From Hsuehochloa calcarea (lineage: Eukaryota > Streptophyta > Magnoliopsida > Poales > Poaceae), in contig CM070615.1 of the NCBI GenBank assembly GCA_036346395.1, positions 20,579,282 through 20,643,281 on the forward strand: a DNA stretch of 64,000 bases, written 5' to 3'. Below, piece after piece: positions 31,111 to 44,480 of this stretch (its first letter is position 1; each line of letters opens with the position of its first letter). Under the pieces are notes generated by a model. The model had not been told where the DNA came from and did no database searches. It saw nothing but the letters and a program-made list of their open reading frames with translations. Made by a program: the position numbers and the translations under genes.

Positions 31111-32962
31111 ATTGTTTACTTTTAAAAGTTGAAGTTAGTACCAACTTCTCTATTGCTAGCTAGCAAGAAAGAGGGTTAGGCGTCGACAACCACTTTCTTC
31201 CACCCTGAACTCCACCTATTGTTGGGCAGCAAGGTAAACAACCATTATTGACCAGGAAGGTGAACAATCTATCAATTTTCTTTCGTACACATAAAAACAT
31301 AAACATTAACTCCACATATTGTATCACCTGCTACTACTACTACTCGAAAAATAATTTTTTTTAATTCATAGATTGTTTACCTTTGGAAGTTTAAGTTTGT
31401 GCCAACTTTTCTCCCCGACATGTTGTCTATTTCTAATTATTGCTGGCTAGCAAGGAAGAGGGCTACACGTCGACGACCACTTTCTTCCACCCTGGACTCA
31501 AGCCGCGATTCAGTTCTCACGGTCATTGGCCTCTGCAGGACTGCAGCCCTCGTAGGACACATCGTGGTGAGGTGGGAGGTCAGAGGAGGAGGCCGTGGCA
31601 GCGTGGTTGATGCGGGGTTTGACTACGAACCCATAGGGCTAGCCCGATCTTTCACAGTGGAACAACAGTAGAACAAGATAATTATTATTGGTTTATGAAC
31701 TTAGAACAACAAGACACTGATTAGATGCAAACAAAGAACATGCGAACCAATCGAATGGAAAGAATCACGCGGTTGAACCACAATGATTCAATATGATTTG
31801 AAGAACACCAGCTCCTCAATTCACGCACAAGTGTTTACTTTCACTAAAGCCTTCGTGGCACAACTCATTTCATATTTATCAACATAACAATTTCCTCTTA
31901 CATTACATGGGGTAACCCTCCTTTTATAACCTTTTGGGATGATAGTGCAGTACCACTATTGAAATGACGGCAGCACTATAGAAATGGTGGCTGGTCAAAC
32001 AAGTAGCAAAATACGACTTGAAATCTCTCTAATACAACTTGAAATCTTTCTACACAAGCAACAAGAAAGCTTAAGATATTTTGTGAACTACTTAATAAAC
32101 AATAAATAAAGACCAAATCCAAATCGAATTCGTCTACATTCAAGGAAAATATATTATTTTCTTTCTTGTGAAAGAAGCAGTTTTGCTTTTTGAAAGCCCG
32201 GTCAGACTGTGTAGTAAAACTTCCCAACATCTTCTCTTGGATAATGTGATGTGACTTAAGAGCTCTTTCTAGTTGACAGGTATCTTGATCAAGATTATAT
32301 TATGCATGTTGTCAATATTCACATCAGTGGTGGTAGTAAGTGAGGAGGAAGCGGCGGCGGTGCAAGAGAGGATTAGGATGAAGAGGACGTGGTGCGGTGA
32401 ACTCGAGACGGTGGCGTGATGAGGGAAGGCCACCATCTCCACCCAAAATCTAACTAATTTGAAATAAAATCACTACGTATGCCCCTAATCAAAATCAATC
32501 ATGAACTAACAACATGGAAAAAAAAAGAACAACGAAATCTCCACGATGATCAAGTGAAAGTACCAAATAGTATCAGATACCATCATTTTTGTTTTATATG
32601 GCCAATTAAATGGAAGGGCAAAAGCTTGCTATCAACATATTACACTCAATATCAATCCTAAAGGCGACGATTCAGAAGAGGCAATGTACTGTGGTCAAGG
32701 GAGGGAGCGAAGGGAGGTGAGTAAGAGGTGGGGTTTTAGGGTTTGGTCTTTTGACCATTTCGGTATGTGTAGGTGTGACGGTGAGTTGAGATGCGACAAA
32801 GAAGAGAGGCTTCGAGAAGAAGATGGGTGAGGTGATGGAGGTGTTGAATGTCTCCTTACCACGTTGCTGCCTCCCCTCTCCACTACCTGGCGATCGCAGC
32901 GCGAGGGAACATGGCGCTAGATGGGAAGGAGTGGGATGATGATAAATTTGGATGTGTGCATG
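31111..32962. other. Intergenic DNA with one internal direct repeat, no gene seen
   Basis: A block of about 100 bases is present twice: GCTAGCAAGAAAGAGGGTTA (about 31,157) and GCTAGCAAGGAAGAGGGCTA (about 31,445). Both are followed by GTCGAC and CCACTTTCTTCCACCCTG. Short open stretches (for example 31,399-31,671) have no recognisable domain and poor coding character. The A/T-rich remainder, including 32,330-32,880, shows nothing I can name. Confidence 0.5.
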
Positions 32963-34379
32963 TGTCAGGACCCGAGATTAACACCCCAAATCCTCTGTGC
33001 ATTTCTAAATTAGTCCCATGATCAGTGGCTAGCTCACACAGTAAACAATATATGGTAACATCCATAATTGCAAAACTTTATTAATAAATATCAAGTGATT
33101 ACTACAAAGGCTTACAAGCTAACAAATAAAAACACAACGGAAGATCATTGAACAGTAGTAGAGCCCAGCTAATTTGCCACACGCAATCGACTGGGGTAAC
33201 AGCCTAGTCGTCGAGATCTTCAACATCGTGAAGTCCTTCTTCTCTGAACAATATTTTATTAAGCAATAGTGAGCATAAACAATCGTACTCCACAAGTTAC
33301 ACCAAATTATAGAATTATAATGCATGTAGGGGTATATCAAAGGAAAGCATATAGGGTTGAATTTGCATAAAATGTTATTTTCTTTAAATACTTGTACTAA
33401 GTTCCAAAGCAGATATTCTATAACTAAAATTTATTGTATAAATTCTTAAGTTTTATAGTCAGATAACATTCACACAAAGAGTGGTGAAGGATACCTTCCT
33501 ATCACATGGCTACCCGCCCAATTTCCCATTTGGATAAACCATTTGATAAAGTCTTTTGAAAATAAAATCAAAGTCTAACTTTGAGTGTCTTTGCTGAGCA
33601 TGTCCGTGATCGTGGACACGACTATTCGAATAGTTCTTAACACTCTGCATAGTTTGTATAGCTTTGTCCACACAACACGACTTCTCTAGTTTGTTTGACA
33701 TCCGTCGATAATATTTATCACTACCTCAGGTAAGTAGTCTAGAGCACGTGTCAAGACCTTTACACCATCTCACTGTAGTCCCGCCTCGCTAAGGTTTCGC
33801 TTCCTTTGAATAGAAACTCGCCGGACTTAAGTCCTGTCTTGCACCATGTGGGAATACATAAAAGTAGGTCATAAAGACACCCACGCAACCGGATGGCGCA
33901 ACCACGGTGAAATGATACAAATTATTTAGCCAGGTTCCGCCCACACAGGGCATGTGGTAGTACGATGAGGCTTAGCAAGATGCGGCTTGAAGACCGGTCC
34001 TTAACTGACTTGGGCGACTTTCCAAAATAAACCTAAGCCTCGATCATTGAAATAACTTGATCCCGTTCATCAACAAGCAACATCCAAACATCTATTTTGC
34101 CCAAGTCCAAACCAACTTTTATTTTATTTTTTCAAGTTAAATTATTTTCAAAAATTTCTATGGTAAAAGCAATGCCAAAGCATCAAGTTAAATCATAGTT
34201 GAACATTTGGCTAAAGTTCCCCGATTTAAACAATTTTGGTCTAAGCTTGTCTGAGCATCAAGATTTTAAGCAAAGCATATTGTTAATACTATTATATTAA
34301 CCAGGGTTTTATCTAGGGCGACAAGGGGTGAGGATTTTGATGACCAAGAATTGTCAATTCCAAGACCAGTAAGTACACC

Positions 34380-35110
34380 ATCAATATTGTAATCATAATC
34401 TAATCTCCAACAATTATATAACCCTATAATCACATATCAATTGGTCCAATATAAGTCCATTTTTACGATCTTACTTCCCTTGATCTAACATTTAACAATA
34501 CTCCAATTCCACAATCTGATATCCAATAATTATCTATTTCTATAATCCAATCTTCGATAATCCAATATCAACAATTATCTACTTCTAGAATCCGATATCC
34601 AACAATAAGCTACTTCTAGAATCTGATATCCAACAATCATGTATATCTAATAAATCCAACATCCATCAATCCAATATCTAATAATCCAATAATAATCTAT
34701 GTTTATGATCCAATATCCAACAATCATATATCTCTAATAATCCCACATCCAACCATAATCTCCAGTATCAACAATCCGATCTTAACAATGATATATTCTA
34801 ATAATCCAGCAAACTATTTCTGTATAATCCAACTAAGATATATTTCTATAATCCAGCAAAATATTCTTGTATAATCCAACCAAGATATATTTCTATAATC
34901 CAACATCCATCAATCATTTATTTCTACCATCCACATCCGTCAATATTGCATTTCTAAGATTCAATATCCAATAATTATTCAATCATATAATCAAACAATC
35001 AACAATTGTATGATTCTATAATCAACATCCACGAATCATGTATTCCTACAATCCAACTTTTTATCCATCGTATATTGCTATAATCCAACAATAAGGTATT
35101 TTTTATAGTC
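34380..35110. repeat. Degenerate A/T-rich tandem repeat inside the solo LTR
   Basis: Phrases such as ATCCAACAATCATATAT, ATAATCCAATATC and TTTCTATAATCCAACATCC recur some 20 times at intervals near 30-45 bp, with substitutions and deletions. No coding capacity. Confidence 0.6.
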
Positions 35111-35315
35111 AAACATCCAATAGTAATGTATTCTTATAGTCCAATCCATTCAATTTCTAACCCCTAAATACATTATTTTCAGAAAGATTCTCCACACTGT
35201 CAATCTTAACAATAAATGGCTATACATTAGAATGGGGAATAACTATAAAGCTAAAGACATGAATTTAAATTATTTCAGTATAAATATGATGCAATAATAA
35301 TTTAAATCAGAATTT

Positions 35316-35441
35316 AAATAATTTAAAATACTGGGATTCAAATATGATCAAATTATATAACTTTCCTTGCTTATTTATTAAATAATTTAAAATATTGGGA
35401 TTCAAATATGATCAAATTATATAACTTTCCTTGCTTATTTA
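35316..35441. repeat. 64-bp tandem duplication
   Basis: Two adjacent copies, at 35,316 and 35,380, both starting AAATAATTTAAAATA and running to TTCCTTGCTTATTTA. I see a single C/T difference. The event is younger than the solo LTR that carries it. Confidence 0.8.
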
Positions 35442-35654
35442 GTTTTTGTTTTTTTCTAATGGCATCAAAATCTAGTTCTTAGTAGTCGTCAAAATCTACA
35501 TGCGAAAATAAGTCAAGTTCAAATAAAATCCAAATTAAATAATTGCAGTATAGATAGCTAGATCTTGCTTTAAGATGAATTTAGAAATTTGAATCACTCG
35601 AATCGGAGCTCGAACGAAGGAGAACATACTCTCGAAAGTTTTGAAATCACATGG

Positions 35655-35935
35655 CCGGAAAGAGGTTCGACTTGTCGGAATGAGGTTTTGACTACCTAGT
35701 CAGAAGGAGGTTCGACTTCACCTGGTCGAAATGAGGTTCAATTACAGGTGGTCGAAAGAAGGTTTCGACTAACTAGTTGGAAAGATGTTCGACTACGGGT
35801 GGTCCAAAGGAGGTTCGACTTCACCTGGTTGGAATGAGGTTTGATTACAGGTAGTTGGAAGGAGGTTTCGACTACAGGTTGTTGGAAGGAGGTTTCGACT
35901 ACCTGGTTGGAAGGAGGTTGAAGGTGGTCGCAAGT
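35655..35935. repeat. Tandem repeat of GGAGGTTCGACTACxxGTGG units
   Basis: Units of about 25-30 bp around GGAGGTTCGACTAC and CTGGTCGAAATGAGGTTC recur ten or more times. They grade into the GC-rich island of the solo LTR. Frames through it are repetitive and not believable as genes. Confidence 0.6.
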
Positions 35936-37284
35936 GGCCGAAGGTGGTCGCGTCGCCGGTGGGGGTCTGGCGCGGCGGTGGCACGCAAAACATTGTCAGG
36001 GCGCAAGGAAGCGATGGTACTTCGGCGATGCACCGACGAAGGAGAGGGGAGCACCATGTAGAACGTCATGGGGAGAATCCAGCAGTGGTGACGACATCGC
36101 CGGACGTGAGAAGGAAAGAGCTTCAACCAGCGTCGGTAAAGCTTCCATTGTGGAGAAATGAAAGCAAGAGAGGATGGCGAATTCGGGGAGGTGGAAGAGG
36201 AAGCCAAGGGGCTTGCCATGACGTGGTCAGCGCAGCAAGGCGAAGGCCGAGAGGGAGAACAGAGGGGGAGTTGCTCACAGCCGAACTGGAGAAGAAATGA
36301 AGCTGCTGGTGGCGGCTACAGTTTGGGAGAAGAAAAGAGAAGAGGATGGCAGAGGGTTCCCAAGGGCTTCCATTTATAGCGGCCGAGGAGGAGAGATGGA
36401 GGAGTTCGATAGCATGGGCGCACGAGCGAGCCCTGGTCGGCGCCGGGCATGGCGTGGCCAGCGGGATTCGCGGAGAGAGAAGGGCAGGTGTGGGATTGAC
36501 AGCGGCGGGACGGGTCTTCAATGCGTGCATAAAATGGGGAGGAAAACACGCCAGCGACGACGACTTTTTCAGCGGCCGTGACGCAGCGCAGACACCGACG
36601 AGATGGGCGGAGTAGAGGGAAGGCGAGCGGCGAGGTCAACAGGGTAGGTGGAGGACAAGACGGGGCGTCGAGCGCTGATGCGGGCGCACGCTCGGCGGCG
36701 GAGAAGAGAAACAGAGGGGAGGGGCGCTGGTGCGTGAGCCCGGCTTATAAAGAGACAAAGGGGTGAGGGGAAAGAGGAGGCCGTGCTGGCGGAAGCCGGC
36801 CAAGGAAAACAGGCGGGCGCCTAGGAAGGGAAATGGGCTGAAGAAGATTCGGCCCGAACGCGAAAAGGAGGTTTAAGTTTTTTTATTTTTAGAAAATACA
36901 ACAAATCAAAATAACTTTTAGAAAATATAAAAAAGATTTCAAAAAATATAGAAAAATTCACAGAAATTTTCTAACTTAATTTGAACTTAATAAAATTATT
37001 TCCAACTGAAAGTTGGCTTTTATTTTTGCACATAACTATTTTTAATTTTTGAAAGATAGGGAAAACCTTTTTAAATACCAGAAGATTCAAGAAATTACAT
37101 TTGTTTTTATTTTTAACTTTAAATCCAAAGTAAACCCATAAACTCAATAAACTTTATTTTTTGACTTTTAAAATATAGGAAATTGAGAAAAGCAATAAGA
37201 CTCTTTTAAAACTCAAAAAATTCAATAAAATAATAATGTTATAATTTTAATTTTAGTAACAGAACTTTGGGGTGTTACAGCATG

Positions 37285-38045
37285 TGAAGAAGAAGTGGGG
37301 CGGCGGCGGTTTGGATGGTTGCGAAAGAAGTGAGGATATGGACGCGCTCACGAGTTGCAGGGAGAGGAAGGGTGGGACAATTTCCCACTGCGCGGAGGTT
37401 AAACCCCTTCTTTTTATTAGTTAAGATAAGATGTATGATAACTCCCACACATATACATATACATCCTCCCCATCCTCTCTCTTCCCTCATTCTTTCTCCA
37501 CCTTTCTCTTATCTCCTCTCGTCTCTCACTCGAGCGCGTGAGCACGTGTGCTGGGTGGTACCCGATGCCCGCATCGAATCAGGTTGTCCCTGACCTCTCC
37601 GATGTCGCCCCCACTGAGTCGTGCACCAGATTCGGCCATCTAGGTGGTCGACGAGCGCAGGCGTGACGTGTGGGTGGTGAGCATAGTATTCAGATGCCCC
37701 TGACATCACCGACGCCAGATTCGTGCACTCCCACCTCGCCGATGCCAGATCCGGCCACCCACAACTCCGCCAAGCTGCCACTATCCCCGGTCGCAGATGA
37801 GGGTGAGAAGGAGCGGATTGGGTCGTCCGTGGTCGTGGACGAACGCGAGGAGGAGTAGATTGGGCCATCCCGGCCACAGCCCCGTTGGATCTGTTCTCCT
37901 TCCTAAGGCACCGCATTCTCCTAGCTTATTTTTTCTTCCCATTTTGCACCTTCGAGATGTCTCAATTTTTTTTATTTTCCCATTTCGCTTTGCCCTGGAA
38001 TTGTGTTCCACTTCAAATTACGTGATCGAGCAGTTGAGGAAGAAC
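37285..38045. other. Intergenic DNA with a pyrimidine-rich and GC-rich patch, no gene supported
   Basis: A CATCCTCCCC/CTCTCTTCC tract (37,460-37,530) precedes GC-rich DNA with frames on both strands (37,509-37,916). The frames are low in hydrophobic residues and lack recognisable motifs. It could be a decayed promoter plus first exon, but nothing confirms it. Confidence 0.35.
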
Positions 38046-39422
38046 TATGGGTGAAAACGGATCAATACGAACGGATAATGGCTCTTCCATATTTTTTTCA
38101 TATTTTTTCTTGGATATGGATACATATATGAATATCCCGGATACAAATTATGTTGAATACAAATACAGTGCGAATATGAATTTAAACGAATACGGTCACA
38201 TGTATTTTTTGGAACATGATAACCCCTTAAATCGTACACCGGAAATTAACAGAAATATATAACTAGTTTATTTGATCCAAACATTAATGAATTGTTCATA
38301 TTTTCAGTAACCACATATAACATTAGCACTTACAAGTTGCCTTAATTAGTTCATCACATACATGATACTTAGTTTACCATATTTAGCTCATAACTCGTAA
38401 GTCATCACACATTCACACTTAGTTCATCACATGCATAAAACTTAGTTCACACTTAACATCACATCTAGTTCATTCATGACATATATAGTTCAATAATACG
38501 AAGAATCCAAGATACCATGTCTCAAAAAAATGCATAGCAGTACACTTAATTCATCACATATCCGCTTTCTTAACAAGCAGCAAGCCAACACCATGCCGTC
38601 GTTTTCCTCTTCCACTAGCACTGAAGAAGCTTAAATTTAAAAATGGAAAATCATCAGTGTCATTCATATAAATATTCACATCAACAAGCCACTTTCCTAT
38701 GTTGAACAACTATACAGCATATGGTAGTATGCAACTGATCAAGGGGCTAAAGGTTACCATCACAAAGTAGTCATCAACAGTCAACACTTTATGCGTCCAG
38801 TTTGCCAAGTTTATGTTAGCTTTCACTAAAACCAAAAAGCAATCTCAAAACAGATAAACTATCTACTACCAACAGCATCCTCAGTACCCAAGAAAACGAG
38901 CTTCCATATGTTAACACTACTGAAGAAAATGAGCTTCCATATGTTAACACATTATCAAATGAACTAATCCCTCACTAAGTGCGTATTAATGGACTTAGTG
39001 ATTGGTACCCACTCCCACTCCACCGTTCGAAACTTCCCTTGACCCCCACGGCCCCATAACATATGCTTCTCCCGGCCGAGTGTTGAGCACTGAGCAGGCG
39101 AGCAGCGTGCATGACGGCGCCTACACAAACCCTAATGCCTAATGGACCAACTGCCTACTGCCGACGGATGCCTGATGGGCCAAAGTGGGTTGTTGCTTTG
39201 CCTGTTGGGCTGGTATGTTTGGACATCTGGACTTTGTATTATCCAAATAATTCGTATCCGTATTCGTATTCGACGGATACCAAGGTTACTGTATTCGTAT
39301 TCGTTTTCGATTAAAAAAAATTGTATTCGTTTCCGATTCGAGAATTATCCGAGAAAAACTGATTCGAGACAATCCAAATCTATTTTCGTCCGAATCGGCT
39401 ATCCGATCTGTTTTCACCTCAA
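38046..39422. mobile_element. hAT-like non-autonomous DNA element (about 1.4 kb)
   Basis: The left end TATGGGTGAAAACGGATC and the right end GATCTGTTTTCACCTCAA are inverted repeats over about 14 bases with one or two mismatches. Sub-terminal DNA on both sides is packed with short GGATA/CGGATAC and ATTCGTATTCG phrases. Such repeats near GGTGAAAACGG ends are typical of hAT relatives in grasses. No transposase frame is present. The expected 8-bp duplication is not clear, so the boundaries are approximate. Confidence 0.5.
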
Positions 39423-39479
39423 AAGGGAACGAGAGATGGAGTGTGTGTTATTTTGGATAGGGTGAGACGATTCTTCCCG

Positions 39480-40200
39480 TGCAACGGTAAACTATTTTTT
39501 ATTAGTTAATATAAAATAAGATTGTGGACCCATCTAGGAACTTCCTTGCGATAACATTTTCGTGACCAGGGGACATACATTCACATTCAACTTCTTTTAC
39601 ATCGCATCGAAATACTCTACGCGCACATGTTTGGCACATGCAGTTAAACTCATCGGGTGTAGGACGTGGCTAAAGGTGCGAATGCGTCTTGGTGTGGCCA
39701 CGCGAGGGCACGAGTCTTTGAGCTCCACTACCTAGCCTAGCTAGTTTTTTTGCGTGCTCACTCGAGGGGAAGGAGGAGAATGGAACAATTCGTCTTCTAC
39801 TTAGGCACAACAAAACACAACACAATGCGTGATGTCAGGAGGGTTTCTTTAGGGATGTGAGGAGGTTTAATAATAACAACAATAATTACAAATTACGTGC
39901 AGAGGCCTTTTCGCATGAGTTGGTTGGTTCGGTGGCTACGAGAATGTCATGTCTTTTACCCATTTTGGTACTCTTCCTTTGCAAAAATTACTCTCCCATG
40001 GTTACTCTTGCTTGCCTAGTTGCTTCCTTCTGTGCTACTTTCTGCCACGCCCGACCAAAATGCGTCAGCAGACGTAGATAGCACTAGTTACTACTATCTA
40101 CTAATACTCCCGTTTACAAAGACCAATGAGTTTAGGTCCCTTCCAATTGCAGGTTTTCTTTGGAATTAGCGATAACTAGAATTGTATCAACTTTATGGGA
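39480..40200. other. Intergenic DNA, nothing recognised
   Basis: Mixed-composition DNA with short unrelated frames. A TAATAATAACAACAATAATTA run at about 39,868 is the only low-complexity tract. I see no gene, RNA or repeat family here. Confidence 0.4.
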
Positions 40201-40559
40201 AATTCCAGCATTCCGACTGGTGAAAGATCTAGATCCGCCATTATGAGTTAATGGAGTGTTTTGGTGATTAATGACAAATCTAATTGTGAGACTAACTCTC
40301 TTGTCAAGTATTATCTTGTGTAGTCTCATTTGGATATAAAAGTGAAATTCAACGAGGTATGCATTTGACTCATACTCTTATATAATGTTGCATTCCTCGG
40401 ATCCAAAATATAGGAAGAACTCCATCATAAGTTTAACCTGAATATGTGCATATGTTTTCTTTACACATATGTGTATGCACACATTTAGGGGGAGTTTTAT
40501 TCTATATTTTGTGGTTTCATTAGCATTGATCCATATTCCGTTTTTCACATATATTTGAG

Positions 40560-40712
40560 ATCTTTACTTTGAAACATATATGTTTGAGTATATAGAACTT
40601 GTGTAGTTTTTGTATACTCACGTTTTGAATATATAGAATTTGTGTAGTTCTTACATACTCATGTCGTGAGTATATGTAACTTGTGTAGTTCATATATACT
40701 CACGTTGTGTTA
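40560..40712. repeat. Three tandem units of about 50 bp with internal inverted repeats
   Basis: GAGTATATAGAACTTGTGTAG ... TATACTCACG occurs three times with small changes (about 40,584, 40,627 and 40,667). Each unit can fold, pairing GAGTATA with TATACTC. It lies within the non-coding tail of the Copia remnant. Confidence 0.7.
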
Positions 40713-40995
40713 CCTTTATCAAATTAAATTTATTTGTGTTTGAAATGGTTATCATCAATTACCAAAGAGGGAAAGATTGAGGTGTCTTGTCCCACCATTA
40801 TGAGTTAATTGTATAGTATGGTAATTAATGATAATCATATTGTGGAACTAACATTTTCCATGAGTTGGATGTATAGGTTATATTCCAGGATGATGAAGAC
40901 TTGGGATGATCATGAGTTGATCATCAAGTCAAGATTCAAGTGAAGGATGCATCATGTGTTGATGCATATGAAGACTTGAAGTAAAGGTTGCATCA

Positions 40996-43900
40996 TGTCG
41001 GGACCCAAATATGCAAATCTGGACCCTCTGTGTATTCTGCACCAGTCTAGGACCACGCTAGTGCACACAGTGTCGACATTGATGAAATATCAATTCCATA
41101 CAACAAAATATTAAGTAACCGAGTAATTTGAATAACAAATAACTGTTGTGACCTTAAGGTCGAGTTTTACAATTATTAAGCCATGCAAGGCTGACAATAA
41201 TGAAATAAACTGCAGCGGAAACAAGTAAACTCCAGCGGGCTCCCATCAATTTACCACAGTCAACTGACTGGGATCAAGACCCTAACGATCAACCTTGGTA
41301 GAATTCCTCTTCAAAAGCTGGTGACGAGTCCTCCACTTATGTTGATTTGTTTAGCAAGAGTGAGTACACACCGCACTCACAAGTCATACCACAAAATGCA
41401 ATTATACATGATGACTTATTCCAAAGGAATGGCTTCTGTAGTTATTTTGCAGAAAGGCAATATTTGCAATTGAATACAGATAATAGATTGAAACGTAATT
41501 GAAGACAAATAAAGAATATTAATTTAACATTTGATTTCACAAAGAAACACACAGTCTAATCAAGTTATTCACACAGCTGCACAAGTTACCTCACGCAGCT
41601 GACCCTTCCCAAATGTCTTTATGAAAATCTACCCCTCGTGTGAAATTCCCGAGCATGTCCATATCCGAGGACGCGGCTATTCGAATAGATTGGTTTAACA
41701 CTCTGCAGAGGTTGTACACTTTACCCACACGATGTAACCAACCGGATCAGAGTTGATCATAACAATACCTTTCAGAAACTTCATCTCAAGCAATGACACT
41801 CCCGATGTGCTTTCCTGCCGGCCAACCGATACACACAGCGTTTGGTTACGACACACATCGTTGGACAGGGATGCAGCGAACCGTCCCGCGATGTGACATA
41901 TCACACCTCCAGCCCATCACGTAGCTTAAATACAACCTGAGTTGTCAATGTCAAGGCTCCATAACTTACTAAGTTAGGCTCAGCCCATACTAGGCATGTG
42001 GTCGTACAGTAAGGCCCAGTTCAATGGTGCACAAAGTGAAGTCCTTAATTGACCAAGGCAAGACTTTCAGTTTTTTTTCCCAAATCACATAGTTTTAAAG
42101 CACACAGCTCCACCAATCACACAGAATCCATCATTTGCCTCAGTCTAAATCTTTTCCCACCCTGTTGATTAAGTGCAACACATGCCATCAACGAGTAATA
42201 TCACACAGCACACACAGTTTCATCACATAGTTTCATAATCACTTAGTCAAGTTTATAATTGCAACTCACATGAAATGATGACTCGTGGCATGGCTAAGCA
42301 ATCTACTCGTATCTAACCAACCCACGTTGGTGCTACGATAATACTAACTAGTAATGAACCAACCTAGGGTGACAAAAGAATATGGCATACAATAGACAAT
42401 GTGGGTATAACAAATTGGATTAATAACTATCCCAAAAGCATTTAAATAAATACTTAAAATAGAATGCAATACATTGAAACAAAGTAATTTTAAAAACTGG
42501 GTGTAACATGATCAAAGGTATAACTTGTCTTGGAATAGGTCTAGGTACTGATCTTGATCTTGAGGTGCTCCTTCTTCTCCAAAATTTCTAGAAGTATCGA
42601 CGTCTATTCGCAAATGAGATAAAAGAAACAAAAACAAATAAATAACAGAGGCAAAACAAACTCCAAAAATCAAATAAAATTCACCATTAAATATATCTTG
42701 ATTTTATATGAATTTCCAAATTTGAATGGGCTCAATCGGAGTTCGGATGCAAAAGTTATGGGCTTTGAAAGATTGAAAAATAATCAAAACCCTAATTTGG
42801 ATTTTAATTTGATTTCCCGAATTATTTTTATAAAAGAAAATTGGATTATTGCGCAATGCTTGCGTCAGCCGAGAATTTTTGGAAAAATAAATAGATTTAA
42901 AAGAAATCTGACATGTGGGCCCCACATGTCAGTCTCTGGCTCACGATGGACTGAGTGCACCGAGCCTCGGGAGAGTTGACGCGGTGGACTAGGCCACGCA
43001 CGCGTGTGCTGGCGCTGATTTGGCGCCACGCGGCTGCCACACCAGCACCGAGGCTGATGCTGGTGCTGAGCTGGACGACGACGGCGGCGGCGGCACTCGG
43101 GAACCAAGGGCAACGGCAATCGGCAGCGAGTCACCGGCGGCGGAGGGTACCAGAAGCTTCCCCAGGTTATTGCGCACCTGCTGGTGCCCTTACCAGCGGC
43201 TGGCGATGACGACGGCGACCGGCGGCGAGGAAGAAGCGGCGGTGGTGCTTCGGGTTTTGTCGGAAGTGTGCTCCGGCGACGAGGAGGGGCGCACGAGGTA
43301 GCTGGGACCTTGCTGAACACGATGGTGCAGTCGGTGGGGCAAGGGCGACAACGACGGCGGTGCAATTCGCCGAAGAAGAAGCTCGGCCGAAAACCCTAGA
43401 ACTTGAAATGCGGCGGCGCTAGAGCGATCGGGGCGACGAGGGTAGTGGCTTTGGGTTGCGTAGGACTGGGCGATCCTAGGGGGGTATTTATAGGACCGGG
43501 GCGGAATTGGAAACCCCCAGTTTGAGTCCAAAACGGTCGCTATTTCAAAATCCTTGATTCTCGGGGATATCTGCCGAATTCAGGTTTGATTCCAACAGAA
43601 ATAGGAACGGGATAACTCGGGGTTTTCTTTGGTAAAGTCGACGCGAAGAATCCGCGACAGATACTCGTTTGTCGGATGAAGCTTGAAGCTTCGGCAATGG
43701 CGGGAGAAGGCGCGGGCGCGAGGAAGAAGAAAGGCGCGGAGACGACGACCCTATGGCGGTCCTACCGCAGCGGCAGCGAGGTGCGGGCGAGCGAGCGAGC
43801 GAGCGAGATCAGCGGGCGAGGCCACGCGGCAGCTATCCAACGGAGGAAGGCGGGGTTAAGCGCAAGCGTCCGATCGAAACGAGAGGCACGTGTCGCACAT

Positions 43901-44265
43901 CCAAGGGACGAGGGCGCGGGCGAGCGGGGAGATGGGCTGGCGCGCGGGAATAGTGTTGGGCTTCGGCCCAACACTGTTCCGAAGGTTTAAACTTGATTTT
44001 TCTTTTTTAGAAAATCCAGAAAATACAAATAGCAAATGATCTTAGAAAATTTCTAGAAAATTCTAGAAAATATATCCAAGCACATAGAATCCAAATAAAA
44101 TAAGTTTGGCAATTGTTGATGTTGGGATTAATCACATTAAATCATTTTACCCTTAAAGTCCATATTAAGCTTTTAAATTAAATTCAAATAAAATGCAAAT
44201 GATGAGATTTTCAACTAGCAACTAATTAAAAGATTTTCAAAGGCTCAAAAAGTTGGGATGTTACA
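40996..44265 (-). mobile_element. Solo LTR (3.27 kb) nested inside a Copia-type LTR
   Basis: It runs from TGTCGGGACCC to GGGATGTTACA. The flanks show ATCA directly outside both ends, or ATCAT if the first T is shared with the target. It parallels the 32,963-37,279 element throughout. Both have CAACTGACTGGG, GAGCATGTCC...GCTATTCGAATAG, GTCCTTAAxTGAC, a GC-rich island (here 42,950-43,960), a TATA box on the minus strand (CTATAAATACCCC, about 43,487) and a TTTTTAGAAAAT stretch near the minus-strand 5' end. No internal domain or gene is present; frames inside the GC island are compositional. Confidence 0.75.
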
Positions 44266-44480
44266 ATCATGTGTTGATGCACATCAAATCAAGAGAAGAC
44301 CCATCATGTGTTGATGGAAGTCAAGTGAAGGAATGCATCATGTGTTGATGCATGTCAAGACTTGGGATGAATAAATCATCATGTGTTGATGATGTTCAAG
44401 ACAAGATCCCGAAGTGAAGAAATTATCATGTGTTGATGATTGTCAAAGTCAAGGACCCGGAGTTGAAACGTTGATGTGCG
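44266..44480. repeat. Tandem CATCATGTGTTGATG motif, interrupted by the nested solo LTR
   Basis: The near-palindrome CATCATGTGTTGATG recurs at about 40,950 and then after the insertion near 44,266, 44,302, 44,337, 44,378 and 44,427, roughly every 35-50 bases. The solo LTR at 40,996 landed inside one copy. The host sequence is the U3 part of a Copia-type LTR. Confidence 0.7.

Larger units (their letters stand above)
32963..37279 (-). mobile_element. Large solo LTR (4.3 kb) with perfect 5-bp target duplication GCATG
   Basis: The segment runs from TGTCAGGACCC to GGGTGTTACA (TG...CA). It is flanked by GCATG at 32,958-32,962 and again at 37,280-37,284. It contains no pol and no internal domain, so it is best read as a solo LTR left by recombination. 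On the minus strand it starts TGTAACACCCC, then AT-rich DNA, then a GC-rich island (about 35,900-36,850) with TATAAATGG near 36,376, so the minus orientation is favoured. Inside are a degenerate ~35-bp A/T tandem region (34,380-35,110), a 64-bp duplication and a GGTTCGACT-rich tandem stretch (35,660-35,930). Related to the elements at 40,996 and 49,040. Confidence 0.75.

Noticed and set aside
34430..35110. Possible CRISPR-like array because of regularly recurring short A/T repeats
   Set aside because: Units are degenerate and abut without unique spacers, and the setting is a plant LTR.
35793..36766. Many overlapping frames in the GC island of the first solo LTR
   Set aside because: Frames on both strands overlap completely and show no family signature.
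42865..43990. Frames in the GC island of the nested solo LTR
   Set aside because: Same reason as for the first solo LTR: composition-driven, no domain.
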